Source of the DNA: Sisyra terminalis
Taxonomy: Eukaryota; Arthropoda; Insecta; Neuroptera; Sisyridae
Assembly (NCBI GenBank): GCA_958496175.1
Contig: OY292275.1
Span: 39,075,701 to 39,139,700, forward strand
Reading direction: 5' to 3'
DNA: 64,000 nucleotides
Part shown: in pieces, positions 1 to 13,297 of the stretch
Layout of the letters: each line of letters starts with the position of its first letter
Position numbering within the stretch: the first letter of the stretch is position 1
Position numbers and translations under genes: made by a program
The notes under the pieces: model-generated
The model's input: only the letters and a program-made list of their open reading frames with translations
Databases searched by the model: none
Told to the model about the DNA's origin: nothing

Positions 1-164
1 AATACGGCATATTTTGATTCATTACGCCACGGAGAATAGATATGGAGTCAAAAAAAAATAGCATCAATTTGAGGCCCAGTACCAGTAAAGGGCACTACAC
101 TTCACAAAGTGCCTACGCGTTTGAGTCATTACGTAGGAAGTGTCGCTATTATTAGAAACTGAAA

Positions 165-355
165 ATTCCTATCTTCTGCACGGTGGAAAATGTATCAATA
201 TGTGGCGCCGCCTGAAGAGTGTCTGGAGTACTAACTTATGTTACCTTAGTTACTGTACAAAAAATATACATGACTTCGGTTTAAGTTAGTACGGCAAGCA
301 CACTAATGACGGTGCCACATCTTGACACATATTTCATCATGCTTTGCAAGATTGG
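165..355. repeat. imperfect ~190-bp palindrome (inverted-repeat element)
   Basis: Two arms of about 75 bp, roughly 165-240 and 282-355, read as imperfect reverse complements around a loop of about 40 bp. The inner part has an 11-bp perfect match (GTACTAACTTA at 228-238 and its complement at 282-292). Further out, ATGTGGCGCCG (near 200) pairs with ATGTGGCACCG read on the other strand. By eye the arms match at about 70%. This fits a decayed inverted-repeat MITE or an inverted duplication. No target duplication was identified. Confidence 0.55.
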
Positions 356-360
356 AATAT

Positions 361-2585
361 ATTCTTAAAACTTTACGTACGTTCTGAATATGTGCACTGT
401 TAATGACAAAAAAAGTGAACTTTGATCTTGGCTGTTATTGACGTACGTGAATATTCTATAAAAGCTTATACCGCTCGAATTCCTTGTATCTATACACCGT
501 ACATTACACAAATACTTCATTAAATATAAATGTAAAAATGATATTCAAGCTATAAATATTTTAATTCATGAAACTAACAAATGCCATTTTTCATTCAGGA
601 TGTTACAGATGTATGTATTTGTGTAAAAATATCATGATTCCATTTGTAATTTGAAATGATAATAACTCATTAAAAAAACACACACAAATAACTACAATTG
701 TAAACTGGAGTCATTTATAATGTGCTAAATAATTATGTTCTCATGCACTGGATCAGATCGTAATAAATTCTGTACTGGTTTTCTTATTATTGCATCATTG
801 TAAAAACGCCCTATTAGAGATGATGCGATCAATGAAATTATGTATCTTGAAAAAGGCATTATTTTTTATAGTATTTATGGCCTCTTTACCTATAGAAATC
901 CTTATTTTAACGAAATATAATTCAATTGATATATAAATGTGATAATACAATGTTTATCTTATCTGATTTTTAAAATTGACTATCATGGCTTTAAAACACT
1001 GCGTAATTGAACAATTGAATTACTTTTTTAAACTGACAAACTTTTAAATGCCAGTGATAAATTATTGATTCTGAATTAGCGAATTCTTATCGCTGGGTTT
1101 TCTAACCATTTTATCATAGAGGTGTGTATTAGCTATAAAAAATAAACATTTTAATTCAAAATAGAAACTTCAACTTACGATTTTTTTTTATATTTACAAA
1201 TAATTTTTGTTGGAAAACTTAAAAATAAACTAGTTATCATAAATAAGAAATTTGTATTTTGCTTTCCGAAAAAAAAATTAAGAAAATACAAGACAGAATT
1301 TATAAGTGAACCTCATTAAAACGTTGTCCCTCTTCCGTTTGTCTTTATGAAATGAATTATGTAGAAAAAAATCACACACGTTTTAAATTACGTCGAGGAA
1401 ATTTTGAATTTTATTATGTTTCATATTTAATTCAAAAGTTAGATTCGAAATGAATAAAATTCAAGATTTATAGTGAAGCATCTCGTCAAGTTTTCTTTTT
1501 GAAACGAAATCTATTTTCGTGCTTTGTGATTAAAGTATATTTAACCACTGTAATATATAGTCAGAGAACATCTGTTGAGGATACAATTTCATAACGCAAT
1601 CATTATAAAACTTAATATCATTACACTGACCTTCATTTTTGAAATGTTTTCAATGAAGAGGAAAAAATCTTTGTAAATAAAAACTACAATAAATGCTTAC
1701 ACACTTAAACCACCAGCATATATTATATTACTAGCAGGCACATTGCCGAAATTAATGAACAGGTTTTCTTTTACAAATATTAAATTGCATAAATTTGTCT
1801 TTTCAATTTAAACTCAAAAATATATCGAACATAAACAAAAAACTCTTATCAACCTCATATTTAGTAGTCTGATAATCCATATAATATTAAATTGATAAAT
1901 ATGTATTGTAACAATTTTCGTTATATAAGAAAAACGTTAATAAATTAGACGCTAATTATTCTGCTCACTAACGAGCTCTTCGTACCATTTACGACAAAGT
2001 AATAAATTTATATAATAAATTTAAATTGCAATAATACTTTTCATATTTGTATTAAAGAAAAAATATATTTTCTGCAATCAACAAATATTTCCTTGCCTAC
2101 TGACGAAAATGACAAAGTTCTTTGCAAAATCTACAAAACAATCAATTTTATTATCATCAACAGTTCACATTAAGAATGTTAAGAAATTTATCATTTAAAA
2201 CACAAGTAGAGATTGTTTGATGTAGGTGAAGGGTATCTGGCTAGAAAAGCCTTAATACTTTTGATATTTGTAAAAACAAATTTTTTTTTGCTGTGGAAAA
2301 CGAGTCATTTCATTTAATTATCTTAATAGTCGACATCGTGGAAATATCCATTCTTCAAATATGTTTTATTTTCCAAGATAATAAATTCTGGTTGTTTCAT
2401 TTAGCAATTAGCTTGTAAATAGTCCGACTAACAAATCTTTAATTCTATAGCGAAATAAATGATCAAAACTAAAATTTGGATTTTAACTTGAGTATTTTAA
2501 TTTCTTAAAGTATAATTTACGCACATTTGGTAAGTTTGTGAGGCTAATTAATTTATTCCCATTTTGAATAAATAAAATGTTTTGG
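361..2585. other. AT-rich non-coding stretch
   Basis: I see no convincing reading frame, RNA gene or named repeat here. Short frames are AT-rich and lack recognisable motifs. Confidence 0.5.
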
Positions 2586-2742
2586 CCTATTGATGGCCGA
2601 GTGGTTAAGGTGGTTATTTCAGAACTAGTAGGTGCTGGGTTCATTTCTAGTAACGAGCAAATTTTCAATATTTCTCAAATGGTTTTTTATTAGCCCTAGA
2701 GTCACTAAAAGTCATTGCAATTATAAAGTAACGATAAATAAC
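2586..2742 (+). repeat. tRNA-headed SINE copy (family A)
   Basis: The head GATGGCCGAGTGGTTAAGG resembles the D-arm and A-box region of a leucine- or serine-type tRNA. It is followed by a GGTGCTGGGTTCATTT B-box-like segment. The body ends in GGTTTTTTATTAGCCC, AGAGTCACTAAAAG and ACGATAAATAAC, all shared with the copies at 9.6 and 26.7 kb. It is a decayed tRNA-derived element, not a functional tRNA gene. Confidence 0.7.
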
Positions 2743-2891
2743 GACCAAACACGGTTTCTTATTTATTTCTCTCTAGTTTACTAACAAAAGCTTTCAATTT
2801 TTCCAAATAAAAAAATCAATATATGCCAAAATAAATTTTGTCACAAATTTGCGACATGCCTACCTTTAATCAATGCACTTTTGTTACAATT

Positions 2892-2925
2892 TTGTATACA
2901 ATGTATACAATGATTTTGTATACAA
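2892..2925. repeat. three clustered palindromic decamers
   Basis: The palindrome TTGTATACAA occurs at 2892-2901 and 2916-2925, with the near-match ATGTATACAA at 2901-2910. It could be a simple-sequence accident in AT-rich DNA. Confidence 0.3.
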
Positions 2926-3113
2926 TCGTAAGTAAAAATATATTCTTTTGCGTTCATATTTTTTATTGGATTTAACAATCTTATAAAATTTTAATGTTTA
3001 CACTTAATTACAAATTAGCGTTACCAGAAAAGATACCATATTTATTGAAAAATAACTTTTCCACTATCTTCTTATCTTCTTTGATATTCCTTAATTATGA
3101 CGAGCTTAATTAT

Positions 3114-3350
3114 TTAATATTTGATTGAAGGCCCTTTAGCTTCAATTCTGCACAACATGTTGTTGTACAGGACAGTAAAACAATACAATACTGTTACAGA
3201 CAGTACTGTCTGCTGCATTTTTTCAGGCATTTTGTTTCCTAAGGACTATTGTTCTGTTGATATCACTTCTTTAACCATTTTTCTCTTCATCATTTACCAG
3301 ACATTTTCGATAGGATGCATATCAGAACTATTCCCCTAGGGTCATAGGGG
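3114..3350 (-). pseudogene. Tc1/mariner-type transposase C-terminus, pseudogene
   Basis: Read on the minus strand from 3335, one frame gives GNSSDMHPIENVW, which matches the conserved SPDLNPIENLW block of Tc1-family transposases just before the third catalytic acidic region. The same frame continues to RIEAKGPSIKY followed by a stop at 3114-3116, the usual position and form of the family C-terminus (AVI.AKGG.TKY). Two internal stops and a poorly conserved middle show it is dead. A weaker resemblance to the (H)GGGSVMVWG block on the minus strand near 3650-3680 suggests the relic may run to about 3780, with an insertion between. The pattern match is seen directly. Family placement rests on known Tc1 motifs. 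Confidence 0.72.
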
Positions 3351-4099
3351 TAATAACCAGGGCTATATCCATATTGAGAAAATAAATTTCCTAAGTCATT
3401 ACTATTTTTTATAAGTAAACAAAGTAAGCAATATTATATTTAACTTAGTGGAATACATAAAATTAAAAAAAAAATAACTGCGTCTAACGGTAGGACCAGG
3501 GACTGCAGTATAAGTTTAAGGAAAGATTTTGGATTATTCAATATAAATTATTTTAATGAGCTTTCTAATGGCTTCGGAGCTATATTTAAAAAAATGTGGG
3601 ATCTTAATGCGTGGCTTACTTTTTATGGAGTTCGTTTTCCCAAAACATACCATTGAGGCAGAGGAGGTGGTTCAACGGTACTACTCTCCAGTTACCATTA
3701 CATATAATGCGAAACAGAGTCATAAAATTTCGATACATACAAATCTACACTTTCGGTTTTCAACCCCCTTTAAAAGATGAATGATATCCATCATCAAGAT
3801 TGATTGAAATACAGTCTAAAATACAGTTTTTTTGGCCTTAAGCCTCCAATAATTATTTCTCAAATTTACGATAAGCGCCGAATTCAAGAGAAAAACTAGG
3901 TAAAATTTTACTCTTTTTTCGCAAAATAAATTCATTCTATTGTTATTAGATATTTAATAGTCTTTTAATTGGAACTAGTTACAAAACTGGGGCACAATAG
4001 TTTTTTTAAAATGTAACGTACAGAAGAAACTCTAAGAAGAAGCTCCCAGGACGATCAAAAGAAGAAAGGAAGGGTATTTAATATCCTACATACAACATT

Positions 4100-6450
4100 T
4101 TATGTTTACATGACATACGATATTAAAGATTTCAAAAATTATACAAAGAAGTAAATGTCCGTCAAATTTAGCCAATTTTATACATAATCTGTATAAAAGC
4201 AAAAAAAATCATATCCTTTTTAATAGATACAATCTCATACTAACACTTCTGCAAAATAATATAAAACAAATTTTTTTTTCCGATTCGATAAAATAAAAGA
4301 AAGTTGCCCACCTTCTTTAAAAAGTAGATGTAGATATTATGTTTTCTTATCTAAATTTTCAAATTTGTACAATATGTTTTTTTGTGAAAACCCATTAACA
4401 AAAAAAAAACTCAATTGTATAAGTAAAGAAGGACACACATCTAAACTTTATCTTTTTGAGCAATATTTGGCTGAGGTTGATTATTAGTTGCTTAGTTTAT
4501 CTATTTCTTAGTCAATTCTGGTTTAAATGGAATATATGTTTTAATGTACTTATAATTAGGTGTTTTTCATCTGAAAACCATTAATTAAATCAAATTGTAT
4601 TGAAATATCTTATTTTCTTTCGTCAATTTCTTAGTATAATTTATTTAGCTTAATCTTATCAATGTTTATTTATAATATTACTGTCCGTGATAAATTATAT
4701 TTGATATTACCTACTCACTAATAAAAAAGCAAACAAAACTTTTAAAGTAGCGCCAATAATATTTGCATACTCAATGTTTGCAGATAAAAACAATATAAAG
4801 ATTTATTTTTGTTTGGCAAAAAAGCCTAAAAACATTATAATGGACAACAATTAGAAAATTTTCATCGACCATTTTTGTTTTTTATTTTTTTTTTAAACAA
4901 GGCAAACTTTTGTTAAGAGCTATTTTTAAATGATCCCACTTAAAAATTACCGTAACATAATAATAAACTAAAAAGTTAATTTTCTTCCATAAATATAACC
5001 TTGAGTGCAAATATTTGTGCACATTCTTATTAACAAACAATTCTAATTAAAACTACGAACATTAATTAGCCACAGTGATTATTCCAAGTTCTTTTAGCAG
5101 AACGTAAAGCGAAAAAAGTGATCAAAAAAAAAAAATAAGACACATGATCTAGGCCATTTTTATTCACACGCTGTAAATGATGCGAAACAAGGATATCTAG
5201 ATTAAAAGGGCAATGCTCTGAAATATTCTAAAATAATTTTATAAAAATCTATAAATAACCGAATTAACGTACTATATCCGATCTAAATGTAAGTAATGAA
5301 ACGAGGACACGTAAATAAAATAAGGCGGGAAGAAAAATCATACAAATTATTGTGTCACAAACAGGATAAAAATGATGACTTCAATGCAATAACGTTACAA
5401 CTTTATGAGGTCTACGTTATTTGTTATATGTTTTTTGTGCGTGTATAACTGAATTCATGTTGTCGCAGTAGCGTTACTAAATAGACAACGAAAGCGTGAG
5501 AGAAACAGAATGCCAGGTTGGTCACTACTATTTTTTTCCCATCTGACAATCAATTAATAACTTGGGTTTCAAATGAGCCGCATCCGTTGTAACGCGATGC
5601 AGTCATATCCCATATAAATAGCTCTTTATAAATAGTGCCAACGACCATCTTATAGGAAATTGTACTAAAAATTAATTTTTAAAAATTACATATCTATGCA
5701 TGTGTTAAGTGGCTTCACACGTACCTAGGTACATAGGTAACACCGTATAGTATGAATGGCTAGAATTTTCACTCTAATTTTAAATTAATGACCATTTGAA
5801 CGTTATCATAAGCCTATGAATTTCCACACTATTTTAACATAGCAGGTGTTTAAAGCTTTAATTTTAAGTAAAATTATCTATATCTCATTCCAGTTCTACA
5901 TTTTAACAGATATTTTTTTTAATATTTTTAAATTAAAAATAGCTTTTTCTTACAAATGCCTAAATGTCCTGGCTTTTAATATTTTCATATTGTCTACTTT
6001 TAAATTATTAATAAGAAACGTAAAGGATTATAGTTACTAGTTCCACATCAAAATCCATTCATTCTCAATAACTTTAAAAAAAGTTATCAAAATAGTTACT
6101 AAAAAGCTAAAGTAGCAGATGTATGGTCGTTATAATAACACGGTTGCTATTTTCGCAAAGCACTATGTTTTGATGAGGATTTCATCTTTCTCGAGACCTA
6201 ACTAATATTTTTTCACAATAAATATTTTAGCAATAAACAACTTCTTTAAGTATCTATTAAACTTTTATTAATCTTCTGTTATTTTTAACCAAATTATTCT
6301 CACCCAAACTTACCCAAATTAGTTTCGATTTTATTTAGTGTAAAGACGTAATTAAACGAAAAAACATCATTAGTTCAATTGAGAAGTTAAATAGCAAAAG
6401 TTAACAATTTAAAAGTGGTGCATTTTATTAAAAATCTTTTAAAATTGATC
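4100..6450. other. AT-rich non-coding stretch
   Basis: No supported gene or repeat seen. Reading frames of 60-65 codons here (for example near 5846-6040) are composed almost only of AT-rich codons and look like chance. Confidence 0.45.
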
Positions 6451-6689
6451 TTTTTATTCAGAAAAATGGAAAAACTATCACGTTAGAAAAATCAGTTTCA
6501 TATGTGGCATTTATGGATCCAGAATGCGAAGCAAAGTGCACAGCACTGGTTGGCACTGGTACGGCAATTACAAAAAGAAAATCGGAAAGATGATTCTCAA
6601 AAGTTTTTATAAGCAATCTTAAAAAATTAACAAAAACGTATAAATCTAGAAAACAGGAAAATAGGCATGCTTCCAGGAATGAAAACACT

Positions 6690-7395
6690 ATATGAATAAA
6701 TTTGAAACATTGATATTTCTGAAAAAAACATTGATGTTTGCTATTGATATTTTGAATGAAAATTCTGAATCTATCTAACCATTGATTTATCGATGTCACT
6801 TCAAGCAATGTTTTACATAAATGTTTCCAATTTATTTTAACGTCAATTACTTCCAATTTCACATACTAAATATGTAGATTTGCCAAAGGATTGGAACACC
6901 CGAAGAACTAATTTCCAAAAATCATATGTAATTCATTTCAATTACATTGGAAATATATCTTAATGAATGGTTGATTCTTTCGATTCTACTATCTTTTCTT
7001 TGAATAGCTTCATATTTCTGTTAAAGAAAGGAGCATATAGAGCACTATATTTTGCTGGAGCACGTTTTAAAAAACCTCTTCCCACAACACTTTATTACTC
7101 GTTAGAATTGGCAGTGAAATTCTTGCTAACAATTTATAATGAAAAATATTCTAATATTAAATGTATCATACATCTAAATACTAAAGTACTCAAAGCTCAA
7201 CCTCTACCACAGAATCTTACATTAAATCTAGCGAGAAATGAAGTCTCAAGTATATTTTTTAACTTTTCTTTTGGCTATTATTATAAATATTAACAAAAAC
7301 TCGATGTTTCTACACATCAATGTTTTCAGGATCGATGTTTTCATATTGATTTTCATTCATTGATAACTCGAATTATCGGTAGTTTTTTTTCTGAT
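6690..7395. mobile_element. possible hAT-like relic with subterminal ATCGATGTTT repeats
   Basis: At the left, 6700-6745 carries TGAAACATTGATATTTCTG and AACATTGATGTT. At the right, 7308-7375, the reverse strand reads TGAAAACATCGATCCTG and AACATTGATGTG. The two ends are therefore inverted copies of the same CATTGATGTTT-type motif array. Such ATCGATGTTT arrays are seen in subterminal regions of some insect hAT elements. An open frame of 108 codons lies between them (6967-7293, plus). I do not recognise its product, and its composition is unremarkable. Exact ends and target duplications were not found. Confidence 0.4.
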
Positions 7396-7909
7396 GTTTA
7401 TATCCCTACTTTTAACAGGGTATTTTCAATTGAGGAAAGACCTACTGTTGGGACATATACTGATCCACGTGAATGCAAAAAAATTAAAGACAAGAAGTAA
7501 ATTTCCTCTTACGCTAACTGTCTATCTATATTGAAACCAACTCAGTTCTCTAGGACCTTCTGAACATATTCGAATTTTATTTCGATTTTCATTGTTTACT
7601 AGCTCAAGATGATTAATGAATAAATTGATTTTTCCAGAATAAAATCCACAAATGTCAGTTGTGTATATTTTAATACAAAAATTATCTTTAATTTGCCAAT
7701 TTTGTGACTCTGCAATGTTTAACTGTTTTATTTGCATAATTTTTTGTATATTTTTTTTTGCAAATATTTCTTTATTGTGATGACAACTGTTGGTATAGTG
7801 GGTGATATTACACAGAGTATAAAGAAATAAGTAAGGTTTAGATTTCACATAATTATGATATATGCAATTCGTGTTAATGGCAAAGGATCAACCATATGTG
7901 ATATTGTGG

Positions 7910-8100
7910 ACTATTTAAAGCGACGATGCGGTTGATTGGTTGGCCGAAGTCCAGACGCTCGCGTCCTGATGCATGTTGGGACGTTATTTACACTCAACGC
8001 CGCGACCGACGATGTGTTTGTTTTATGCCGCCGTGTTTTGTCGGTGTGGTTGACCCTAGATCGGCGCTATTTCCACCTTTCCCCACTAAACTCCATTTTC
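7910..8100. promoter_or_regulatory. CpG-rich island, possible promoter/5' exon
   Basis: This 190-bp block is far richer in G+C and CpG than its surroundings, with runs such as GCGACGATGCGG, GACGCTCGCGTCC and AACGCCGCGACCGACG. A TATTTAAAG box lies at the left edge (about 7911-7919) and an ATTGGTTGGCC segment about 10 bp on. Overlapping open frames occur on both strands, which is expected from GC-rich DNA and does not show coding. It could be a plus-strand core promoter with its 5' untranslated exon, or GC-rich mobile-element sequence. No protein family was recognised. Confidence 0.3.
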
Positions 8101-8109
8101 TTATTACTT

Positions 8110-9558
8110 CCACTATTTATTACTAATATCTGCCTTTTACCTATAATATGGAACTTTCTATTTTACATAAAATTTATTAACAATGATTAGAATTTCGATA
8201 AATAAATCCAAATCATCCGATTACAATGACAATGTATTAGAACGTTTTCTATTAAAACTTCCTTTTTTGAGGAAATAATTGTTCCTCTCACTTACAAAAT
8301 TTTATTGCTTAGAAACAAAAAGCAAAAAAGCTCCATTGCATAACTAAGCCCATTTTTTCGAAAAACAAAACCTTTCCATTATTTCGAGAGCCAAAGATAT
8401 AATCTTAAATATTGAGACATTTTGTCAATACATTGGCTTTCATTCAATTGCTTAAAAAATCGATGAAATCATTTCATATTTTATATTTATATCTGAAAAT
8501 GTTATTTAATAGTTATGACCTATGCAGATATGTATGGATGGTACCTGCTAGGCACCTATTTATATTTTAGAAGAAAAAAACATTTTCAAGTTTAGCATAA
8601 TATATATGAGTATACTGCATCTATTTGGGATACAACCATTTTACTTTTAAATACATTTCGCAAGAATATAACGATATTTCTATTTTAATCATATTAGATG
8701 TAGGGTCGCGTTTACGTCGCTAATTTTTTTTTTCAATTTCCATAATAATAATTATCACAGGTATAGAAACTACTTTTTACTGAAGTAATATACATTAATT
8801 TATCAAATTTCAGTAAAACATTATATAAGACATTAAAATTTTGATATTCTTACTAATGAAAATATAATACTTAGGTACATTAGTGACTTAAAAGTTACAA
8901 ATATATATATCGAGTACTAGGAATTTTATTTGGAGAAGAAAATATCTTCGGAAAATACATCTATAGAATAAAATGTTCACATCGATGGATTTTTATTCTT
9001 TTTTACGTATCTACATACAATCCATTTCCATGAGCAATAGGCAAATCAATTATACTTTAGTGAAATAGCAATCAATTTTACTGTATATTTTAGGTTAAAA
9101 TCGTCGCACAATTGTGACACTGGAATTGCTGGTTTTACCGGCTACTTAAACTGCGTGCTATACTTAAATTTCTTATGACCGATTAAGGAGCAGTGTTCAC
9201 CTCAGGGATATCAACCAACTTTCGACATGTCATTTGCGACTTTTAGTCTTCAAATATCTTCGCCAAATTAGTATCTTATCCGGACTCTAACCCTATTTTA
9301 ATTTTTAAGTAGTCAAAACTTAGTGATAAAACCCATTATCCAACGCAAGTCGTAGATATATAACATTCTAAAGTCATTGGTAAAAAAAAATTTAAACAAT
9401 AAGAAAAATGGCAAAAACCTTGTACCCATGCCTGCTTTTTCCCAGATAAAAAAAGTGTCTTCTGTTGCAGTTTTACATTTTTAAGGAGCACAAAAGAAGT
9501 ATCCTAGTATATGTTATGTTTTTGACATGAAAAAGTTAAGCATCATTATTTTTTTATT
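8110..9558. other. AT-rich non-coding stretch
   Basis: Nothing recognisable on either strand. Confidence 0.45.
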
Positions 9559-9714
9559 GTTATTTACCGACGCTTTATAATTATTAAGGTTTTCAGCGAC
9601 TCTAGAGTTAATAAAAATCTGTAAATCAAAAAAGATCGAAAATGTGCTCGATACGATATTCGAATGCAACATCTACAAGTTTTTGAGCGGCCACCTTAAC
9701 TAGTAGGCCACCAG
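9559..9714 (-). repeat. tRNA-headed SINE copy (family A), reverse orientation
   Basis: The minus strand reads CTAGTTAAGGTGGCCGCTC in the head, then TTATTAACTCTAGAGTCGCT in the body and GCGTCGGTAAATAAC at the end. It aligns with the copies at 2.6 and 26.7 kb. The B-box region is degraded (GATGTTGCATTCGAATATCG). Confidence 0.7.
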
Positions 9715-11500
9715 TAAATAACTATTTATTATTTTCTATTAGTTAAATAGTTCCATATTTCTGAGAATTTTCTTCAATTTGGATACTTCAGCAGTGAGAG
9801 ACTGTTCATTTGGCACAACAAAGATATCGTCACCTATTGACAAAAATTATTTCCATCAGATCCGTTGTCCAGATGAAATAAGAGTATAAATACGGTGGGT
9901 TATAATCTGTGCAGTATAAATATGAATTAAATGAGGTTTGATTAACAACTTAATTTCATGCGAAAGATCTACGATTAATCCTATTTTACTATTTCATCTG
10001 CTACAACCCAAAAATTTTAAAGAAATCTAAGTAAACGCCAGCAATAAAGTACTAGTGAAACGTTTTAGTTATTTTCTTAAATTTGAAGTACGCCATTATC
10101 GAAATTTCTTTTCAAATACTTAAATACCTCTTTTAGTCTTTGTGGTATGTACATTTAGTAAGCTAAACAAATTTTTCTTTCAAAATTTCTTGCTTGGGAA
10201 TCATCATTTATTTTTTCTTTACTACTTGTAAAATCTAAAAATAATTGGGCTAAGAAGAATAAAATTTGTTTTTAATACTGACAACCAATTGACAAAGTAA
10301 GTTTACTAATTATAATATAACTTAAATTTTCTAAATTAACAAACAGCTTAAATTACAGACGAAATCCACGAATAGATTAACGAATAGTTTAAGTGCCAAA
10401 ATTTTGTAAAAACCACCAACAAAATCTAATGCCAACACCTATAATTTTGAACAAATAGTACCACTAATTAAAATCATTTGTAATCATTTATTCTCGCTAA
10501 ATGTAATAGAGATACAAACTGAACTACACACCCATACAAACATTTTACATAATTATGATTAGATGGAATAAATTTTCAAGTTCTCAAACGATTAAGACAT
10601 TAACTTTTTCATTTTCTTCTATAAACAAATAAACGTGAATCATTCACTTTTACTTAAACAACGGTGGCTTGACAATTAGTATTATCAAAAGCAAAATTTG
10701 AAAAGATTTAGGTCACTCCCCATAAAACTTTATTTTCAAACGTTTGCCGCGGAGGCTATCAAACATGAAAACTCATCAATATAAGAAAATTGCTTCGTCT
10801 AGCCGATGTTTGCAACAAATTGCCTTGATCAAGTTGTTTTATTTACAAACGCCAACGCATAAAACCATAAAAAACCTATCACTTGAAACTTAAAATAAAC
10901 GAAATTTAAATATATTTTATATTGAAAAGGAGATTTTTATCATAAATCAATTTCAATTTTTGTAGAAAAAACGTTTTCCATTGAGAAGGTATAATTGTTC
11001 ACAAAAACTCTTAAATATCATATAAATCAAATATATTTACAATGGCTTGAATAAATATACCTAATAAGTTATGTTTTTTTGCATAAAATTTTGTTAAACA
11101 AGTAAAATTTAAATAAGATTTTTACACGAAGCTATTTTTAAAACTATCCACGCGCATTTTTTTCAACACTAAAATATTATGCCTAGTCAAACAAGAATTA
11201 AGCGACATAATCAAAAATGCTTAACACTGAGTGTATGGAATAAAATTTCGTGAATAAAAAAAAATATTGTTTTTACAACAAATATAAAATTTAATATCGG
11301 ATTTTAAGCTATATGTAAGGCGGCAAGTGAAACAAAAATTAAAGCAATAGTTCTATTATATTTCGCGTAAAGTACTAAAATAGCCCTTGTTATGAATTTG
11401 GATAGTTTTTCGAGTGAATTTTTGAAGCCATTTATAATGTACCACTTATAAATTATAGCCTTAGCCATTGATACCTGTGTGGACTTGGGAATCACTGATC
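9715..11500. other. AT-rich non-coding stretch
   Basis: No gene or named repeat recognised. A frame of 63 codons at 11304-11495 (minus) has no recognisable motif. Confidence 0.45.
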
Positions 11501-11617
11501 TATATGACTAGAATGAACCTGTAAACCTATTTATATTTTAGCGCTTGGTCAGTTGAGGAAAAATGACAATTCAAATATAACATTGGGCTTTTGGAGCACG
11601 TTTACTCTAGTCATATA
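11501..11617. mobile_element. 117-bp inverted-repeat MITE
   Basis: The ends are perfect 12-bp inverted repeats: TATATGACTAGA at 11501-11512 and TCTAGTCATATA at 11606-11617. The similarity extends inward to TGAAC versus TAAACGTGCTCC on the other strand. A matching arm, GGAGCACGTTCACTCTAGT, recurs alone at 58347-58365, so this is a dispersed family. No transposase is encoded. Confidence 0.6.
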
Positions 11618-13295
11618 TCTTAGTGCTAGGAATTGCAACTAAGCCGATTAGTGACAAAAGCTTGAACTATTGTTAGGGATTCATTGAAAATTAAAATTAA
11701 TCTTAAAATTAATTTAAAATTTAAAATTAAGTTTTGTATGTAAAATATACCCGATATAATTTAAAACTAAAAAGGCTGATAAGCAAACTCATTTGTTTTT
11801 AAATTTCGAATATGACAATTAACTATGACATGATTAAAACGAGTTAACAAAAATACTTTTCTAATAAAAATCGAAAAAGAAATGGATCTAAGTGCGGAAA
11901 AGCTCATAATCGAGGATTATTCGACCATTATGAGGATTTTGTTAGATTGTTACGCATCGAACATACTAAACATAGATCTAATCGAAAACACCAAATTAGA
12001 ATAAAATAACTCTTACAAATCCAGTTAATGTAAAAAAAAAATATAATTTTACAAAATACTCACTAAAGCATAAATTTATATTTTAATTAAAAAAAAAAAA
12101 CAACATGAAACATACGTTTCTTCTTTTGGGATGAAGTAGAAACTCAATTTGAATGATAAATGAAATATATTTTTCAAACATTTCATCGCTAATTCGAGTC
12201 AAGTAACTGTTTTTCTAAGAGAAATAAAATTTCTCGATCCACTCCTGTTTTAGTCATATGGCTTTACTTAAGTCAGTAATAATTGTTTGAAATCAAAAAG
12301 AAAAGCCGATGTAAGTTCTAAGTTAAAAGTTTATTACCAGAAGTTAAAATAAATTGAAGTTATTAAGTCATAATATTGACATCTGTTGGGAAAACCCAAT
12401 CCCTTAGCTCAATTCCAATAAAACGCTTCCTAATATCACAAACATGTTTTGCCAGGTAAGACGAGTACGAAAAGATACTTATCCCTTTTAAAAATGCCAT
12501 TTACATGTGTCGAGCCGAATAAGTGAATATTTTTCAAAGCTACTGTCCTTTGAATTGTCCACTTTAAAGATTTAAATGAATAGATGAGATTATAACAAGC
12601 ATTAATCTTATTTAATTATCAGTGTTATAATAGCTTACACTAAATAATACATACTAATATTAATAAGTTTAAAAGCTGTCATGGTAATTTGCTATAGTTA
12701 ACTTTTTTTTAATTTATGTATTGAAATGGTGCGTTAAAGTAGAGTAACTTTACAAAAAGCAAATGAATTTGTTTTATTTGTATTGTTTATTACTTCTTCA
12801 TAACGATAGAGTAGACAAAATTTAAAAAAAAAATACTTTATCTTAAATCTTTCGATTTATTAATTTAGACTAATAGATATTTAAATAGATTTTCATACAA
12901 TAATAGATAAAACCTTTCTTCTTCATCTTATAGTTTATAAACTGACACTGTTAACGAAAACAAGATAGACAATGACAGTAAACATTATGTTAAAATATGT
13001 AATTAATTATTATTGAAGAATAAAGGGAATGACAATAACTTCAGGAAAGTTGATCTTTATAAGCATTTAAAAGACGTACTCTCTCAAATTTACGTAAAGA
13101 ACATAACACTAGAAACTTAATCCAATATAAATATTCGGTATCATCGATAATGACATACATTAATGAAATTAAAAACATCTAACGATATAAAATTGAAACC
13201 AACAACAAGGAGTCTTTTAATTGAAATAATATAATTGAAGATGTCATTGATGTGCAGTAAGTAATGGTATGCAGTAGTTGAAAAAACGAATATGG
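11618..13295. other. AT-rich non-coding stretch
   Basis: Nothing recognisable on either strand. Confidence 0.45.
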
Positions 13296-13297
13296 AT

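Noticed and set aside
4010..4080. Basic-residue frame (RRNSKKKLPGRSKEERKG) as a LINE C-terminus
   Set aside because: Purine-rich sequence easily gives such peptides, and no other LINE block is adjacent.
6458..6862. 134-codon minus-strand frame
   Set aside because: Phe/Ile/Leu-rich translation of AT-rich DNA with no recognised motif, and it overlaps the left repeats of the hAT-like relic.
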